Source: Campylobacterales bacterium (lineage in GTDB: Bacteria; Campylobacterota_A; Desulfurellia; JAADFJ01). From it: a DNA stretch of 5,993 nt. The stretch lies in contig JALWSW010000115.1 of NCBI GenBank assembly GCA_027080125.1, positions 1-5,993 of the forward strand. Direction: 5' to 3'. The first letter of the stretch is position 1; each line of letters starts with the position of its first letter. Of the stretch, positions 1-5,856 are shown piece after piece. The position numbers were made by a program, and so were the translations under genes. The notes under the pieces were generated by a model, which had not been told where the DNA came from, did no database searches, and saw nothing but the letters and a program-made list of their open reading frames with translations.

Positions 1-337
1 GAATATTCGCAAAGTCCATTTCTTTAAAGTTATGAGCAACAATTCCCCATTCATCAATAACTCTATTCGTGGTAACTACCCAAATATCATATTTTCTGTT
101 CAAAATCCTGTATTCAGTTAATCCTACCCCTAAAAGAAACATTATCAGAATAGTTTGTTGAATGATAGGATATTTGGCAAGAGAAGCATGAATGCCTGCA
201 TAAATATACAAAAACATAAGTCCCACTGTTCCCAATAAAGGAATCAATACGTAGAACAAATGTTTTTTTGCTATAAACAAAACTTCCTCGCCATCCATCA
301 GCTTTGTTCTAACTTGCTTTACCTGTTTGCTATTCAC
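1..337 (-). CDS. Bacterial PH-domain (bPH2/YdbT-like) membrane protein, N-terminal part
   Basis: This is the first 112 codons of a gene that runs off the left edge of the window. The start is a GTG at 335-337, chosen because a perfect AGGAGG (343-348) lies 5 nt upstream. Residues 13-25 read LMDGEEVLFIAKK, the usual 'GE.vlf..r.H' entry of this family. Two hydrophobic segments follow, at about residues 27-48 and 57-79, and then the start of the PH fold: RKYDIWVVTTNRVIDEWGIV (81-100), leading into FKEMDFANI. The 'vTnrRvi...Gi' pattern and following 'ke..l..I' are typical of the bacterial PH domain (formerly DUF304). Proteins of this class are inner-membrane proteins of mostly unknown role, with the PH domain on the cytoplasmic side. 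The gene lies 91 bp downstream of the nuclease-helicase gene and has its own leader, so it may be transcribed both independently and by read-through. The C-terminal half of the domain is not visible. The family call is confident and the function is unknown. Confidence -1.
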   Translation of the reverse strand, partial: MNSKQVKQVRTKLMDGEEVLFIAKKHLFYVLIPLLGTVGLMFLYIYAGIHASLAKYPIIQQTILIMFLLGVGLTEYRILNRKYDIWVVTTNRVIDEWGIVAHNFKEMDFANI

Positions 338-342
338 AAAAA

Positions 343-348
343 CCTCCT
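343..348 (-). promoter_or_regulatory. Ribosome binding site of the PH-domain gene
   Basis: The minus strand reads AGGAGG, then TTTTT, then GTG. It decides the GTG start at 335-337 because no ATG upstream is in a comparable position. The same SD, spacer and GTG occur upstream of the 427-aa gene (5723-5736). Confidence -1.
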
Positions 349-359
349 AAATTTTGATT

Positions 360-377
360 GAGAGTTTTGCATCCCTC
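360..377 (-). promoter_or_regulatory. Leader stem-loop, copy 1 (G-U variant)
   Basis: On the minus strand, GAGGG (373-377) can pair with CTCTC (360-364) across an 8-nt loop, ATGCAAAA. The pairing uses one G-U wobble where the other copy has G-C. The stem lies between the promoter-like stretch and the SD, so it would be near the 5' end of the transcript. It is short (5 bp) and not followed by a U run, so it is not a terminator. A role in mRNA stability or translation control is inferred only. Confidence -1.
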
Positions 378-378
378 T

Positions 379-393
379 ACTATATAAATTATC
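379..393 (-). promoter_or_regulatory. Candidate promoter core in leader copy 1
   Basis: On the minus strand the stretch reads GATAATTTATATAGT. It contains two overlapping bacterial -10 candidates, GATAAT (388-393) and TATAGT (379-384), and also an archaeal-like TTTATATA (381-388). It is identical in the second leader copy. No convincing TTGACA-like -35 sits 16-18 bp upstream of either candidate, so activator dependence or another sigma factor is possible. The exact start site cannot be decided from sequence. Confidence -1.
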
Positions 394-428
394 TTAAAGG
401 TTTTTGGGGGGACTTTTGCAAAAAACAG

Positions 429-3400
429 TCAGATTTTTTGTAAACTACCCCTCATTAAATTGACCTCCTCCTCTCCCTGAAGGAAGAGGTCTTGAGGGAA
501 GGGTTGATAATCTAATAAAGTGAATATTTGATTTGCCATCTCTCCGCCATTTTCCGACCATCTGTTTTTATTTCCTATAACTATTACTTGTTCCTGCGAC
601 CTTGTAATTGCCACATTCAAGAGATTAGGCTTTCTTGTTGCCCATTTAATAGCACCGTCTGTTGCTCCACCTAAGATAATGATTACGATTTTATTTTCTT
701 TGCCTTGGAATGTGTGTATCGTGCCTATATTTTCAATATTCATAAGCTCTTTTCTAACTTTACTATCTTTGATGCCTACAAACGGTGATATGACATAAAC
801 ATCGCTTAATCTATTTTTGTATTTTTCAAGAAATTTTCTTGCCATTTTTATTTCATCGGCGGATATGTTTTTGGATAACCAACCGGTATTGTTCGTATCA
901 ACATTTACATAAATTCCTTTCCCTTTAGTTTCCGTCTTCTTACCGTGTATCATAGTGTTGCTGTAAGCGATGGCATTAGCAATACCGAATGCAGGTTCTT
1001 TGCATCTGAAATGGATTCGCAGAGGCATTCCTATAGGAATTTCATAATTATCTCTTTTGATAACAGACTGAACGCTTGATGCTCTATCTGCAAGCACCTG
1101 AACCGATGTATCTATATATCCCCTACCAGAAACTTGAATTGCATGTTCCATACCGGGAACTATCATGCCTTCATTCTGTAAATCTAACCCATTCGCTATC
1201 TCTTTGGCATTAAGTCCTTTTGCAAGCGCATCCCTTAAACTTGCAGGCATCTTTACAACAGGTTCTATTTGCAGCGGATCACCTACTACAATGGCTCTTA
1301 CTGCTCTCATAAGCAATCCGGCAGCATAATAAGGTATGCCTTGTCCGGCTTCATCTATAATCGCAAATCCTATGGTATTAGGCTTATCAAGAACGGCAAA
1401 CATATTTGTAACAGAATGAAATGTTGTGGATATGACAGGCGTTACAAAAGAAAAAGCAGTCCAAAAATCCGAAACTACACCCACACCGCTTTCTTTAACC
1501 TTCTTGAATACCCCATTTTCATTCGATAAAACAGCAAAGAAATGGTCTATATTATCTTTTATCTTCTCTCTATTTTTCAAAACAAAAGCGTAATGAAGTT
1601 TAAGAGCTTTGAAAAACAGTTCTTTTCTTTTTTGTTCAAAATTTTCCTGCGCGTAAGGAGTAAACAACTGTTTTTCTTTATCGGGATAGTTATAAATTGC
1701 ATTTGGCACGGATAAAATATCAGATTCCCTGTCATCTAAATTGTCAATGCGTAAACTCTTAAAAAGCCTTGCCGCTTGGTTTTTTATTTGTTTTTTGCTA
1801 TAAAACATATCTTCGTTGAATGACAGCCTATCTTTCAGTTCTTCTGCTTCATTTTCAAATTGGCGCTTTTGTTTTGTCAACGAACTTGCTTGTTCTTCAA
1901 GCTGTTGGATTTCTTCCAAAGTTTTTTTAACGAAGGTTAAACTTTTGAGTATGGGAATTTTCGACAACCGAAGACTGAAACGATTAGACTGCTTATAATT
2001 TTCAATATCAATAGTCTTTTTTCTTGCCCTCTTTGAAATCTCATGCAATTCGCTTCTGAGAAGATTTGCTTTGTCTTTAAGTTTCATATATTCGTCAGAA
2101 ACAATTTCAAACTGTCTATTTTCGCTTTCATAATAATCTTTTAAAGAATAACTTTCACTTTCAATCAGCTTATCAAACGGTATCAGTCGCTTTATACTCT
2201 CTATTTCATTGTGAAGTTTAAGAAAATCTTCGGCATACTGTTTTAAATTTATACTATTAATCAGCGCTTTTAATTTTTCGCTTTTTTCACGAGCTTCTTT
2301 CTTTTCTTTTTCACTTTTAGACTTAAATTCATACTCAGTTTTTCCCAAGTATTTAAGCATTAAACCAAGTTTTTTAATGTAATTCCTTTTGACCTTATTC
2401 AAATTTTCCTTTTTACCTAATGCTACAGATATGGGACTCCAATACCTGGCTCCTTTTTCTGAATCTTGCATACAATCGGCGAAATAGGCAAGTATAGGTT
2501 CATCAGCCAGTTTATCCTTGTATTCAGCCACTTTATCTATTAACGGCAATTCTTTCGATATGTTCTCTACTGCATTGTTATTGCTTGAAGCAACAACGAC
2601 ATTGTAATCACAAAGCCGTCTATTCGAAAACCTATAAATCTTGCCAAAAGCCGAATCACTTTTTTCAAGTATTTTACGACCGTCAATAATGTCTTTAGCA
2701 AGATAATAAGCTCTATGGGTAACTATATTGGCGATTATATCTCTTAAAATAGTAGTTTTGCCTGTTCCAGGAGGACCGTTGACGCTTGCAATCCCGCTTT
2801 CATCCTGTCTTAAAAATTTGCGATACACTTCCGATAACGCCAATGCTTGATTAAAAAATGGTTTTGCCCATGATTCACTAAGCCATCTTGCAGGCGGTAT
2901 ATTTTCAGGAGATAAAATCATACGCTCAGTATCTTTGTTTAGTTTCCTACTTTTAGGATTTCCTTTAATATAATGCTTTAAAGTTATGTTTTTACCAAAG
3001 TTATTTTTAGCAAGCTCAAGCTCACTTATAAAAAAGGACGGCGGTTCGTTAATATATCTATCCACTTCACTAAAAAGATACTTCTTATCAATTATCTTTC
3101 CCGATGATACGATTGGATATTCAAAATCATCCGCTGTTAATCCCAGAAGATCATCAAGTTTAAGCCATTGCAAAGAAAAAGTTATCATTTCTTTTGCTAT
3201 GTCTTCACTTAAACCCTTCTGTTTTCGCTCGTAAACATGAGGAAGCAAACCTGTAGAAAATATACCTAACTCGGAAGCCCATAATTTCATTGTCGTATCC
3301 GTTGTAAGTAAGATAACCTGATCAGGTGAAAATTTGTTAATCGCATATTTTGAGATTCGAATAACTGCCTTATCAACATCATCAATCTTACTTTCCGGTT

Positions 3401-4352
3401 TTAACTTTCTATGAAATCCGTCAAATTCTACCTTGCTTCTATCATCATCAAACAGCCTGTGAGTATAATATATAGTTTCAACATTTTTTTCGCATTTCTC
3501 TTGAAGTTCTTCAATCCAGCCTAATCCTCTTCTGGCATACTTTTTTCTGTTCTCTATTTCCTCCGGTTCTCCTTTGCCTCCCATGTCTTTGAGAGTATCT
3601 AACTCTTTTATTACACCGTCATAAACCACCACTTTTAAATTGTGATTTCCTTTTTCATTTCTTTTTTCAATGTAAAACAGAAACGGATTTTTTTCGCTCT
3701 TCCAAAAACCAGCAAGTTTTATAACAAAAGAGGTATCTATTATCCAATAATTGTAGTCGTTATAATAACTTCCGAATTTCTCAGTAAAGCGTTCGTTAAA
3801 TTCCTGTATATCGTTCATTATGTATTTAGCAGATAACTGTTTTTTCTCATTATTTAAAAACTTTGAAAGATAAAACCAGAAAGGTTTTATCTTAACGGCA
3901 AGATAAGATGCCTCTGTTTTTTCTACGTTATCCTCATTATCCGATGCACCATCCTGCGGTATTCCAATTATCATATTTTCAGAATTTGCTACAACAGAAA
4001 AAAGATACAGCCAGTCATTTTCTATATGATCGTATTCTTCGGTATTTTTTTGGATTGTTATACCAAGTTTTTTGATGATTTTTTCGATTATTTTGTCCTT
4101 CTTTGTTACACCAAGCTGTGATTGGCAAAAGAAAAACTGTTTTTCTTTAATAATATTTGCGGAATTATATCGTTTTTTCCAAGCCATATTAGGCTCTCTG
4201 TATATCTCATTCTTTCCCGTTTTCAATCGTTTATTGATCAATGATGCGCTTGCTTTTTCGCCTTTCTCATTAAGCATTTCGACCTCAGGCAAATTCGAAA
4301 AAATCTCGAACATTTCCCAAAAATCGAAAAGCCTTTCTACAGCCTCAGACAT
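429..4352 (-). CDS. PIN-domain nuclease fused to UPF1/Dna2-like SF1 helicase
   Basis: The protein has 1307 residues and an ATG start with AGGAGG (4357-4362) 4 nt upstream. Residues 1-195 are not assigned to a known fold; LFDFWEMFEIF (8-18) resembles, from memory, the start of a bacterial COG1112-type helicase group. About 200-375 is a PIN domain: IIDTSF with D206, VIKELDTLKD with E250, DDVDKAV with D324/D325/D327, and LLTTDTTMKLWASELGI with D352. This order matches PhoH/SMG6-type PIN ribonucleases. Helicase motifs follow: Walker A GPPGTGKTT (526-534), motif Ia VVVASSNNNAVEN (585-597), motif II DEAGQ (1000-1004), motif III GDPLQIEP (1024-1031), motif IV HFRC (1114-1117), motif V TIHTFQGKE (1211-1219) and motif VI LNVAITR (1245-1251). 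About 645-950 is a charged, helical insertion. All catalytic motifs look intact, so an ATP-driven 5'-3' translocase coupled to metal-dependent RNA cleavage is likely. Substrate and biological role are unknown; defence or RNA surveillance are candidates. Confidence -1.
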   Translation of the reverse strand: MSEAVERLFDFWEMFEIFSNLPEVEMLNEKGEKASASLINKRLKTGKNEIYREPNMAWKKRYNSANIIKEKQFFFCQSQLGVTKKDKIIEKIIKKLGITIQKNTEEYDHIENDWLYLFSVVANSENMIIGIPQDGASDNEDNVEKTEASYLAVKIKPFWFYLSKFLNNEKKQLSAKYIMNDIQEFNERFTEKFGSYYNDYNYWIIDTSFVIKLAGFWKSEKNPFLFYIEKRNEKGNHNLKVVVYDGVIKELDTLKDMGGKGEPEEIENRKKYARRGLGWIEELQEKCEKNVETIYYTHRLFDDDRSKVEFDGFHRKLKPESKIDDVDKAVIRISKYAINKFSPDQVILLTTDTTMKLWASELGIFSTGLLPHVYERKQKGLSEDIAKEMITFSLQWLKLDDLLGLTADDFEYPIVSSGKIIDKKYLFSEVDRYINEPPSFFISELELAKNNFGKNITLKHYIKGNPKSRKLNKDTERMILSPENIPPARWLSESWAKPFFNQALALSEVYRKFLRQDESGIASVNGPPGTGKTTILRDIIANIVTHRAYYLAKDIIDGRKILEKSDSAFGKIYRFSNRRLCDYNVVVASSNNNAVENISKELPLIDKVAEYKDKLADEPILAYFADCMQDSEKGARYWSPISVALGKKENLNKVKRNYIKKLGLMLKYLGKTEYEFKSKSEKEKKEAREKSEKLKALINSINLKQYAEDFLKLHNEIESIKRLIPFDKLIESESYSLKDYYESENRQFEIVSDEYMKLKDKANLLRSELHEISKRARKKTIDIENYKQSNRFSLRLSKIPILKSLTFVKKTLEEIQQLEEQASSLTKQKRQFENEAEELKDRLSFNEDMFYSKKQIKNQAARLFKSLRIDNLDDRESDILSVPNAIYNYPDKEKQLFTPYAQENFEQKRKELFFKALKLHYAFVLKNREKIKDNIDHFFAVLSNENGVFKKVKESGVGVVSDFWTAFSFVTPVISTTFHSVTNMFAVLDKPNTIGFAIIDEAGQGIPYYAAGLLMRAVRAIVVGDPLQIEPVVKMPASLRDALAKGLNAKEIANGLDLQNEGMIVPGMEHAIQVSGRGYIDTSVQVLADRASSVQSVIKRDNYEIPIGMPLRIHFRCKEPAFGIANAIAYSNTMIHGKKTETKGKGIYVNVDTNNTGWLSKNISADEIKMARKFLEKYKNRLSDVYVISPFVGIKDSKVRKELMNIENIGTIHTFQGKENKIVIIILGGATDGAIKWATRKPNLLNVAITRSQEQVIVIGNKNRWSENGGEMANQIFTLLDYQPFPQDLFLQGEEEVNLMRGSLQKI

Positions 4353-4356
4353 TAAA

Positions 4357-4362
4357 CCTCCT
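4357..4362 (-). promoter_or_regulatory. Ribosome binding site of the PIN-helicase gene
   Basis: The minus strand reads AGGAGG, then TTTA, then ATG (4350-4352). It fixes the start of the 1307-aa protein. The rest of the 89-bp gap (4353-4441) shows no promoter resembling the leader repeats and no convincing terminator, so this gene is probably translated from a message begun upstream of the 427-aa gene. Confidence -1.
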
Positions 4363-4441
4363 ATCTAATATTGTAATTATGGTAATCCCAAAACCCACTT
4401 ATTCAATAACCCAAAAAAATCTGCAATTTTGATGCAAAAAT

Positions 4442-5725
4442 TCAGCTTTTCGATCCTGCTTTCTCCAACGGTAGATCAAGCTTTTCCTGCGCATCTTTTG
4501 CCTGTTTTATGAGCGAAAAAGTGGTATTTATGCTCTTAATAATGTCCAAAAAATTAAAGGTATTGGTATTTTTCATTAACACTCCGTCAAACTTAACCCC
4601 ATACATTACAGCCATCGCCCTTGCAATCGCATCTGCAATTCTATCAGATTCTTCCTGCTTGATGTTGAACATATCCTGAATGACAGCAGACATGTCTCTA
4701 AATGCCTTTTTCTTTAGCGCAATCGCCTCAGTTGCTGCATGCTCCGCTTCCGCAATTATTTCTGAAAGAAACAGTATCTTTTTGTTTCTCTGCCGTTTGT
4801 TGTCTTTTGCAAGTTCGTTGGTTATTTCAGGGTGATACTTCAAAATGGCATCGAGCATAATCTTTTTCTTGTCCTGATTCCAATCTGCTCCGCCAATATC
4901 CGGTTCCTCGATTATCTCAGGCATCCAATGGTGCAGGATATGGTTTGAGTAGATGGAGTAAACTTCTTTGTAAATACGATCATGCTTCTTCTGCCCAATT
5001 TTTTCTTTGATCGTTGAAATCTTTTGTCTTCTTTTAATCTTCGACATAACAATCCTTGTTTTCTTAGATACATTTAATTTATGCTCCAGAAGCAGCTTGG
5101 AAATCTCATCGCGCGTCCGCGGATTATTCCCGCGCAGATGTATTTCTGCAAACATAATGATTGCGGCTCTAACACAATGAGCGATATTAACAAACTCTTT
5201 AATGCTCCTTTTATTGAATGGCAGTTTACGCAAGCCAATAATATATTTTGCAAGATTGTATGCTATATTCGGGGCGTTTTTAAGACCCAGCTCATTCCTA
5301 ATCGCAGGCGACACATTCATAAGTGTGTTTTTCTTTAAGCCGAAACTAAATTCAGCACCGTTTATACCCTTGGTAACCATTTCTTTTAAATACAAGAATC
5401 TGATTCTTTTATCCATGCCAACCTCAGAAACACTTGTAAAACGAGATGCAACTGCAAGCACTTTCTTAAAATACGCATCCTCAAGCGTATCCTCGATATT
5501 AACTCCATCCATTTCTATTTCCGAATAATTTCCAAACCACTTTCTGGCAAGAAAGTTCTCCCACATTCCGGAAACAACCTTATAGATATGGCTTTTATTT
5601 GCATTAGCAATTAGATCTCTAATTTGAGAAGGCGCCTTTTTCTTTTTGATTTCATCTTTAAAAAACCATGAAAACATTAAATCCATTTTCTTTTTTATTT
5701 CTTCTTCGTACTGCTTACTTCCCAC
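4442..5725 (-). CDS. Unrecognised basic, helical 427-aa protein upstream of the PIN-helicase
   Basis: I do not recognise this family. The start is a GTG (5723-5725) with AGGAGG (5731-5736) 5 nt upstream; the next in-frame ATG (Met14) has no such site. The protein is rich in Lys and Ile and appears mostly alpha-helical. No signal peptide or clear membrane segment is visible. Notable parts are a lysine-rich N-terminus (KKKMDLMFSWFFKDEIKKKK, 11-30) and a strongly basic stretch at about 216-250 that includes SKIKRRQK (228-235). The TRDEISKLLLEH segment (204-215) just before it could be a helix-turn-helix-like unit. There is also a His cluster, HILHHW (262-267), and an Ala-rich helical region at 321-375. 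The basic patch suggests nucleic-acid binding, which is inference. It is the first gene of the likely operon, 89 bp ahead of the nuclease-helicase, so a partner or specificity role for that enzyme is plausible. The reading frame is open throughout and looks intact. Confidence -1.
   Translation of the reverse strand: MGSKQYEEEIKKKMDLMFSWFFKDEIKKKKAPSQIRDLIANANKSHIYKVVSGMWENFLARKWFGNYSEIEMDGVNIEDTLEDAYFKKVLAVASRFTSVSEVGMDKRIRFLYLKEMVTKGINGAEFSFGLKKNTLMNVSPAIRNELGLKNAPNIAYNLAKYIIGLRKLPFNKRSIKEFVNIAHCVRAAIIMFAEIHLRGNNPRTRDEISKLLLEHKLNVSKKTRIVMSKIKRRQKISTIKEKIGQKKHDRIYKEVYSIYSNHILHHWMPEIIEEPDIGGADWNQDKKKIMLDAILKYHPEITNELAKDNKRQRNKKILFLSEIIAEAEHAATEAIALKKKAFRDMSAVIQDMFNIKQEESDRIADAIARAMAVMYGVKFDGVLMKNTNTFNFLDIIKSINTTFSLIKQAKDAQEKLDLPLEKAGSKS
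5118..5134 (-). repeat. GC-rich inverted repeat inside the 427-aa gene
   Basis: CGCGG (5118-5122) and CCGCG (5130-5134) form a 5-bp inverted repeat around a 7-nt AT-rich loop. It lies in a GC-rich island of about 25 nt (5110-5136) inside an otherwise AT-rich gene and encodes residues around RGNNPRTRDE (198-207). It may only reflect CG-type Arg and Pro codons, and no function is claimed. Confidence -1.
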
Positions 5726-5730
5726 AAAAA

Positions 5731-5736
5731 CCTCCT
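5731..5736 (-). promoter_or_regulatory. Ribosome binding site of the 427-aa gene
   Basis: The order is AGGAGG, TTTTT, GTG, identical to the arrangement in front of the PH-domain gene. It supports the GTG at 5723-5725 as the start over the internal Met14. Confidence -1.
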
Positions 5737-5747
5737 AAATTTTGATT

Positions 5748-5765
5748 GAGGGTTTAATATCCCTC
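5748..5765 (-). promoter_or_regulatory. Leader stem-loop, copy 2
   Basis: On the minus strand, GAGGG (5761-5765) pairs perfectly with CCCTC (5748-5752) across an 8-nt loop, ATATTAAA. It sits 11 nt upstream of the SD. Three of the differences between the two leaders fall in this loop and one in the stem as a G-C to G-U change, so pairing is kept in both copies. Its role is unknown; it could be a 5' stabilising hairpin or a protein-binding site. Confidence -1.
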
Positions 5766-5766
5766 T

Positions 5767-5781
5767 ACTATATAAATTATC
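5767..5781 (-). promoter_or_regulatory. Candidate promoter core in leader copy 2
   Basis: The minus-strand sequence GATAATTTATATAGT is identical to copy 1. Candidate -10 boxes are GATAAT (5776-5781) and TATAGT (5767-5772). With GATAAT as the -10, transcription would begin a few bases before the leader stem-loop, placing the hairpin at the very 5' end of the mRNA. A good -35 is not seen. The conserved C6 block about 15-20 bp upstream could instead bind an activator. Confidence -1.
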
Positions 5782-5823
5782 TTAAAGGGTTTTGGGGGGA
5801 CTTTTGTGAAATACAGTTACTTA

Positions 5824-5856
5824 TTTACTTATCAAAAGACAAACTTTTGATGTAAA
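5824..5856. repeat. Inverted repeat upstream of the operon leader
   Basis: ATCAAAAG (5831-5838) and CTTTTGAT (5844-5851) form a perfect 8-bp stem with a 5-nt loop. After a 2-nt bulge (5829-5830), TTTAC (5824-5828) pairs with GTAAA (5852-5856), giving 13 bp in all. No run of U follows on either strand, so a simple intrinsic terminator is unlikely. As a dyad about 7 bp upstream of the conserved leader it could be an operator. The stem is AT-rich, so chance is not excluded. Confidence -1.

Larger units (their letters stand above)
335..429 (-). repeat. Leader repeat, copy 1 (upstream of the PH-domain gene)
   Basis: This block aligns without gaps to 5723-5817 (offset 5388), with 87 of 95 positions identical. 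Differences are at 363, 368-370, 401, 419, 420 and 424. The block fills the entire gap between the stop codon of the nuclease-helicase (429-431) and the GTG of the next gene, and identity stops abruptly at the GTG. In coding orientation it holds an AAAAGT-C6-AAAA block, an AT-rich promoter-like stretch, a short stem-loop and the SD. Both copies point the same way as the genes they precede, so this is a duplicated regulatory leader and not a transposon end. Confidence -1.
5723..5817 (-). repeat. Leader repeat, copy 2 (upstream of the 427-aa gene)
   Basis: This is the partner of 335-429, with 87 of 95 positions identical and no gaps. One edge of identity falls exactly on the GTG start codon. 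The other edge lies at ACTG, directly after a TAA (5817-5819) in the place where copy 1 has the TGA stop of the nuclease-helicase. The content is the same: C6 block (5794-5799), promoter-like AT stretch (5767-5781), stem-loop (5748-5765) and SD (5731-5736). It is the likely promoter region of the A-B operon. Confidence -1.

Noticed and set aside
1269..1529. Open frames on the plus strand within the two large genes (for example 1269-1529, 2986-3234, 4072-4368, 5202-5528)
   Set aside because: They lie opposite long intact genes with clear motifs or start sites, lack convincing SD sequences and give no recognisable protein. They are antisense shadows.
429..4352. Gene B as a Cas4-type nuclease helicase (Dna2) or a zinc-cluster UPF1
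   Set aside because: Cysteines are few and scattered (76, 287, 581, 627, 1117), so there is neither an iron-sulfur cluster signature nor a UPF1-type CH domain.
4400..4443. Weak inverted repeats after the 427-aa gene (AATTTT/AAAATT and TGCA/TGCA, followed by T7)
   Set aside because: The stems are only 4-6 bp, AT-rich and mutually exclusive. This is too weak to call an intrinsic terminator, and the next gene has no visible promoter of its own.
335..5817. The 95-bp direct repeats as target-site duplications or transposon ends
   Set aside because: There is no transposase or integrase between them and no terminal inverted repeats. The repeats contain promoter, stem-loop and SD elements matched to gene starts, so a duplicated leader explains them better.
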